Part shown: positions 61,745 to 64,000 of the stretch, piece after piece
Position numbering within the stretch: position 1 is the stretch's first letter
Layout of the letters: the number at the start of each line of letters is the position of its first letter
From: Nocardioides sp. BGMRC 2183
GTDB lineage: Bacteria > Actinomycetota > Actinomycetes > Propionibacteriales > Nocardioidaceae
Assembly (NCBI GenBank): GCA_008123405.1
Contig: VSSA01000001.1
Location: 62,001 to 126,000, forward strand
Length of the DNA stretch: 64,000 nt
Direction of reading: 5' to 3'
Position numbers and translations under genes: made by a program
The notes under the pieces: model-generated
What the model was told of the DNA's origin: nothing
What the model saw: only the letters and a program-made list of their open reading frames with translations
Databases searched by the model: none

Positions 61745-63226
61745 ATGAGCGAGAACGCCGCCGCGACCCCGACTGATTCCCCCGAGGCTGTGCAGGCCGG
61801 CCTCGTCTCCAGCGCCTACCAGCAGGCGCTGGAGGTGATCGCCGGGGTCGAGCCCCGCGTCGCCGAGGCGACGCGGCAGGAGCTCGCCGACCAACGGGCC
61901 TCGCTCAAGCTCATCGCCTCGGAGAACTACGCCTCGCCCGCGGTGCTGCTGACGATGGGCACCTGGTTCTCCGACAAGTACGCCGAGGGCACTGTCGGTC
62001 ACCGCTTCTACGCCGGATGCCAGAACGTCGACACCGTGGAGGCGCTCGCCGCCGAGCACGCCCGCGAGCTGTTCGGCGCTGAGTACGCCTACGCCCAGCC
62101 GCACTCGGGCATCGACGCCAACCTGGTCGCGTTCTGGTCGATCCTGGCGCACCGCGTCGAGGGTCCGTGGCTGGAGAAGTACGGCGCGAAGAACGTCAAC
62201 GAGCTCAGTGAGGAGGACTGGGAGTCGCTGCGCCACGAGCTCGGCAACCAGCGCCTCCTCGGGATGAGCCTGGACGCCGGCGGCCACCTCACCCACGGCT
62301 TCCGCCCCAACATCAGCGGCAAGATGTTCCACCAGCAGCAGTACGGCACCGACCCGCAGACCGGCCTGCTCGACTACGACGCGGTGCGCGCGAAGGCCAA
62401 GGAGTTCCGGCCGCTCGTCCTGGTCGCCGGCTACTCGGCCTACCCGCGGCGGGTGAACTTCGCCAAGATGCGCGAGATCGCCGACGAGGTCGGCGCCACG
62501 CTGATGGTCGACATGGCCCACTTCGCCGGTCTGGTCGCGGGCAAGGTCTTCACCGGCGACGAGGACCCCGTGCCGCACGCGCACGTGGTCACCACCACGA
62601 CGCACAAGTCGCTGCGAGGCCCGCGCGGCGGCCTGGTGCTCGCGCAAGAGGAATACGCGCCGTCGGTCGACCGCGGCTGCCCGATGGTGCTGGGTGGACC
62701 ACTGTCCCACGTGATGGCGGCGAAGGCGGTCGCGCTGGCCGAGGCGCGCCAGCCCTCCTTCGCCGGCTATGCGCAGCGGATCGCGGACAACGCCACGAGC
62801 TTGGCCGACGGCTTCCTCAGCCGCGGCGCGAACCTGGTCACCGGTGGCACGGACAACCACCTGGTGCTGCTCGACGTCTCTTCGTTCGGTCTCACCGGGC
62901 GCCAGGCAGAGTCGGCGCTGCTCGATGCCGGTGTGGTGACCAACCGCAACTCGGTTCCTGCCGACCCGAACGGCGCCTGGTACACCTCCGGCATCCGTCT
63001 GGGCACGCCGGCGCTGACCACGCGCGGGTTCGGCCACGACGAGTTCGATCAGGTGGCCGCGCTGATCGTCGACGTGCTCAAGAGCACCACGCCCGGCACC
63101 ACGAAGGCGGGCGGGCCGTCGAAGGCGTCGTACCGGCTGGAGGACGGCGTTGCCGACAAGACGCGCGCGGCCTCAGCCGAGATGCTCGACAAGCACCCGC
63201 TCTACCCGGGGCTCGAGCTGGTCTGA
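61745..63226 (+). CDS. glyA: Serine hydroxymethyltransferase
   Basis: PLP enzyme interconverting serine and glycine, with tetrahydrofolate as one-carbon acceptor. The 493-aa protein is longer than the usual 420-430 aa owing to an insertion in the middle (about residues 145-200, around [20 protein letters not shown]), as in other long actinobacterial GlyA paralogues. Conserved features are [50 protein letters not shown], and the PLP-lysine motif [17 protein letters not shown] at 61745 starts [12 protein letters not shown]. It links to gcvT and thyA through methylene-THF. Confidence 0.94.
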   Translation: MSENAAATPTDSPEAVQAGLVSSAYQQALEVIAGVEPRVAEATRQELADQRASLKLIASENYASPAVLLTMGTWFSDKYAEGTVGHRFYAGCQNVDTVEALAAEHARELFGAEYAYAQPHSGIDANLVAFWSILAHRVEGPWLEKYGAKNVNELSEEDWESLRHELGNQRLLGMSLDAGGHLTHGFRPNISGKMFHQQQYGTDPQTGLLDYDAVRAKAKEFRPLVLVAGYSAYPRRVNFAKMREIADEVGATLMVDMAHFAGLVAGKVFTGDEDPVPHAHVVTTTTHKSLRGPRGGLVLAQEEYAPSVDRGCPMVLGGPLSHVMAAKAVALAEARQPSFAGYAQRIADNATSLADGFLSRGANLVTGGTDNHLVLLDVSSFGLTGRQAESALLDAGVVTNRNSVPADPNGAWYTSGIRLGTPALTTRGFGHDEFDQVAALIVDVLKSTTPGTTKAGGPSKASYRLEDGVADKTRAASAEMLDKHPLYPGLELV

Positions 63227-63254
63227 TCACCGGTCAGCGGGCGGCTCGGGACGC

Positions 63255-64000
63255 ATGCCGGGAGAGGTACGCGACGCGATCTACTCGTGGTGGCGCCGTC
63301 GGCTGCGCGAAGTGTGGCGGATCGTGGTCACCACCGCGGGCGCCTGCCTGAAGTACCGGGTGACCGGTCTGGCTGCCGAAGCCGCGTTCTTCGCGGTGCT
63401 CTCGGTGCCGCCCCTGATCTTCGCGCTGGCCGGGGCGGTGGGGTATGTCTCCGAGCAGTTCACCGCGGCCCAGGTCGACGATGTCCGCCAGGCGGTCACC
63501 GACCTGTTCTCGGCGTTCCTCACCGAGAGCGCGGTCGACCGGGTGATCACGCCGACGATGAACGAGGTCCTCGACACCGGGCGGTTCGACGTCATCTCGC
63601 TCGGCTTCGTGTTGGCGCTGTGGTCCGGGTCGCGGGCGCTGAACGTCTTCGTCGACACGATCACGATCATGCACGGGCTGGGCGGGCACCGCGGGATCGT
63701 GCGCACCCGCGCCCTGTCCTTCGTGCTCTACATCCTGGCGCTGGTCACCGGCGCGGTCTCGATACCGCTGCTGATCGCGGGGCCGAGGCTGGTGCGTCAC
63801 TGGCTACCGAACCGTGCCGAGTTCCTGATGCACTTCTACTGGCCGACCGTCATCGTGGTCTGCATCTGTTTCCTGGCCACGCTCTACCACGTCTCGGTGC
63901 CGGTGCGGACCAACTGGAGTTTCAACCTTCCGGGCGCCTGCTTCTCGTTGGTCGCCTGGATCGTCGGCTCCTACGTGCTGCGGTGGGTGCTGACGGTCAC
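63255..64000 (+). CDS. YihY/BrkB family membrane protein, 5' part
   Basis: Partial: at least 248 codons, running off the window end. Polytopic inner-membrane protein of the YihY/virulence-factor BrkB family. An N-terminal basic segment (YSWWRRRLREVWRIV) is followed by the family motif GLAAEAAFFAVLSVPPLIFALAG, a helical segment with DLFSAFLTESAVDRV, then VISLGFVLALWSGSRALNVFVDTITIMHG and ALSFVLYILALVTGAVSIPLLI. At least five hydrophobic helices in the part seen. Function of the family is unclear. It begins 28 bp after glyA, on the same strand. Confidence 0.9.
   Translation, partial: MPGEVRDAIYSWWRRRLREVWRIVVTTAGACLKYRVTGLAAEAAFFAVLSVPPLIFALAGAVGYVSEQFTAAQVDDVRQAVTDLFSAFLTESAVDRVITPTMNEVLDTGRFDVISLGFVLALWSGSRALNVFVDTITIMHGLGGHRGIVRTRALSFVLYILALVTGAVSIPLLIAGPRLVRHWLPNRAEFLMHFYWPTVIVVCICFLATLYHVSVPVRTNWSFNLPGACFSLVAWIVGSYVLRWVLTV

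Noticed and set aside
1-64000. CRISPR arrays, tRNA or rRNA genes, insertion sequences, prophage genes
   Set aside because: No regularly spaced repeats, no cloverleaf with CCA-type end, no transposase or phage structural motif was recognised by reading; a covariance-model scan would be decisive for tRNA.

Overview
The window is high-GC actinobacterial DNA, most like Nocardioides or another member of the Nocardioidaceae (inference). The signs are strong third-position G/C bias, dense coding with many 4-base ATGA start/stop overlaps, numerous apparently leaderless genes, an actinobacterial-type SOS box, ClgR, DUF3046 next to recA, a 2-oxoglutarate-type E2 with two lipoyl domains, and F420-type LLM oxidoreductases. 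I see no rRNA, tRNA, CRISPR array or insertion sequence. Both window ends cut a gene (sucB on the left, a YihY/BrkB membrane protein on the right).

Layout. 1-8.0 kb: housekeeping genes (E2 and E3 of 2-oxoacid dehydrogenase, pepA, gcvT, a PhzF protein, thyA-dfrA). 8.0-12.4 kb: an accessory island with an AbiEi/DUF559-like nuclease-fold gene bracketed by two near-identical 49-bp palindromic repeats, an LLM oxidoreductase and a secreted FG-GAP/VCBS protein. 12.5-21.5 kb: the actinobacterial core block dapA-rnj-ftsK-(RodZ-like)-rimO-pgsA. 21.7-27.3 kb: two large secreted enzymes, a 5'-nucleotidase and an ExeM/NucH-type nuclease, which share a C-terminal domain and probably act together on extracellular nucleic acid. 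27.4-34.2 kb: clgR, htpX and the DNA-repair pair lhr-nei. 34.2-37.9 kb: a self-regulated ArsR/SRPBCC pair and an NAD-salvage operon in which PncB and PncA are one fused ORF followed by the regulator nrtR. 37.9-42.5 kb: an orphan N6-adenine methylase, a glyoxalase-fold protein and a three-gene ABC exporter.

42.4-50.4 kb is a complete histidine-utilisation operon, hutH-hutU-(M20 amidohydrolase)-hutF-hutI, with a divergent IclR regulator. The M20 gene sits where an N-formylglutamate deformylase is needed, and hutF carries an in-frame 81-bp palindromic insertion. 50.4-55.8 kb: DinB-like protein, DUF3046, an MFS transporter, recA-recX (LexA box plus a PafBC-type promoter), a GNAT acetyltransferase and a PPK2 kinase. 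55.8-57.9 kb: a secreted protein and a HipA-like kinase/DUF3037 pair. 57.9-61.7 kb: a sulfate-assimilation operon (leader peptide, sir, a 58-aa CxxC protein, cysH, a sirohydrochlorin chelatase). 61.7-64 kb: glyA and the start of a YihY/BrkB gene.

The observations most worth following up are the repeat-bracketed DUF559 gene, the PncB-PncA fusion with a perfect internal Shine-Dalgarno and an NrtR-type operator, the exapted palindrome in hutF, the cysteine-containing leader peptide upstream of sir, and the twin-operator leaderless arsR promoter. All family assignments are from recognised motifs and context; no database search was run.
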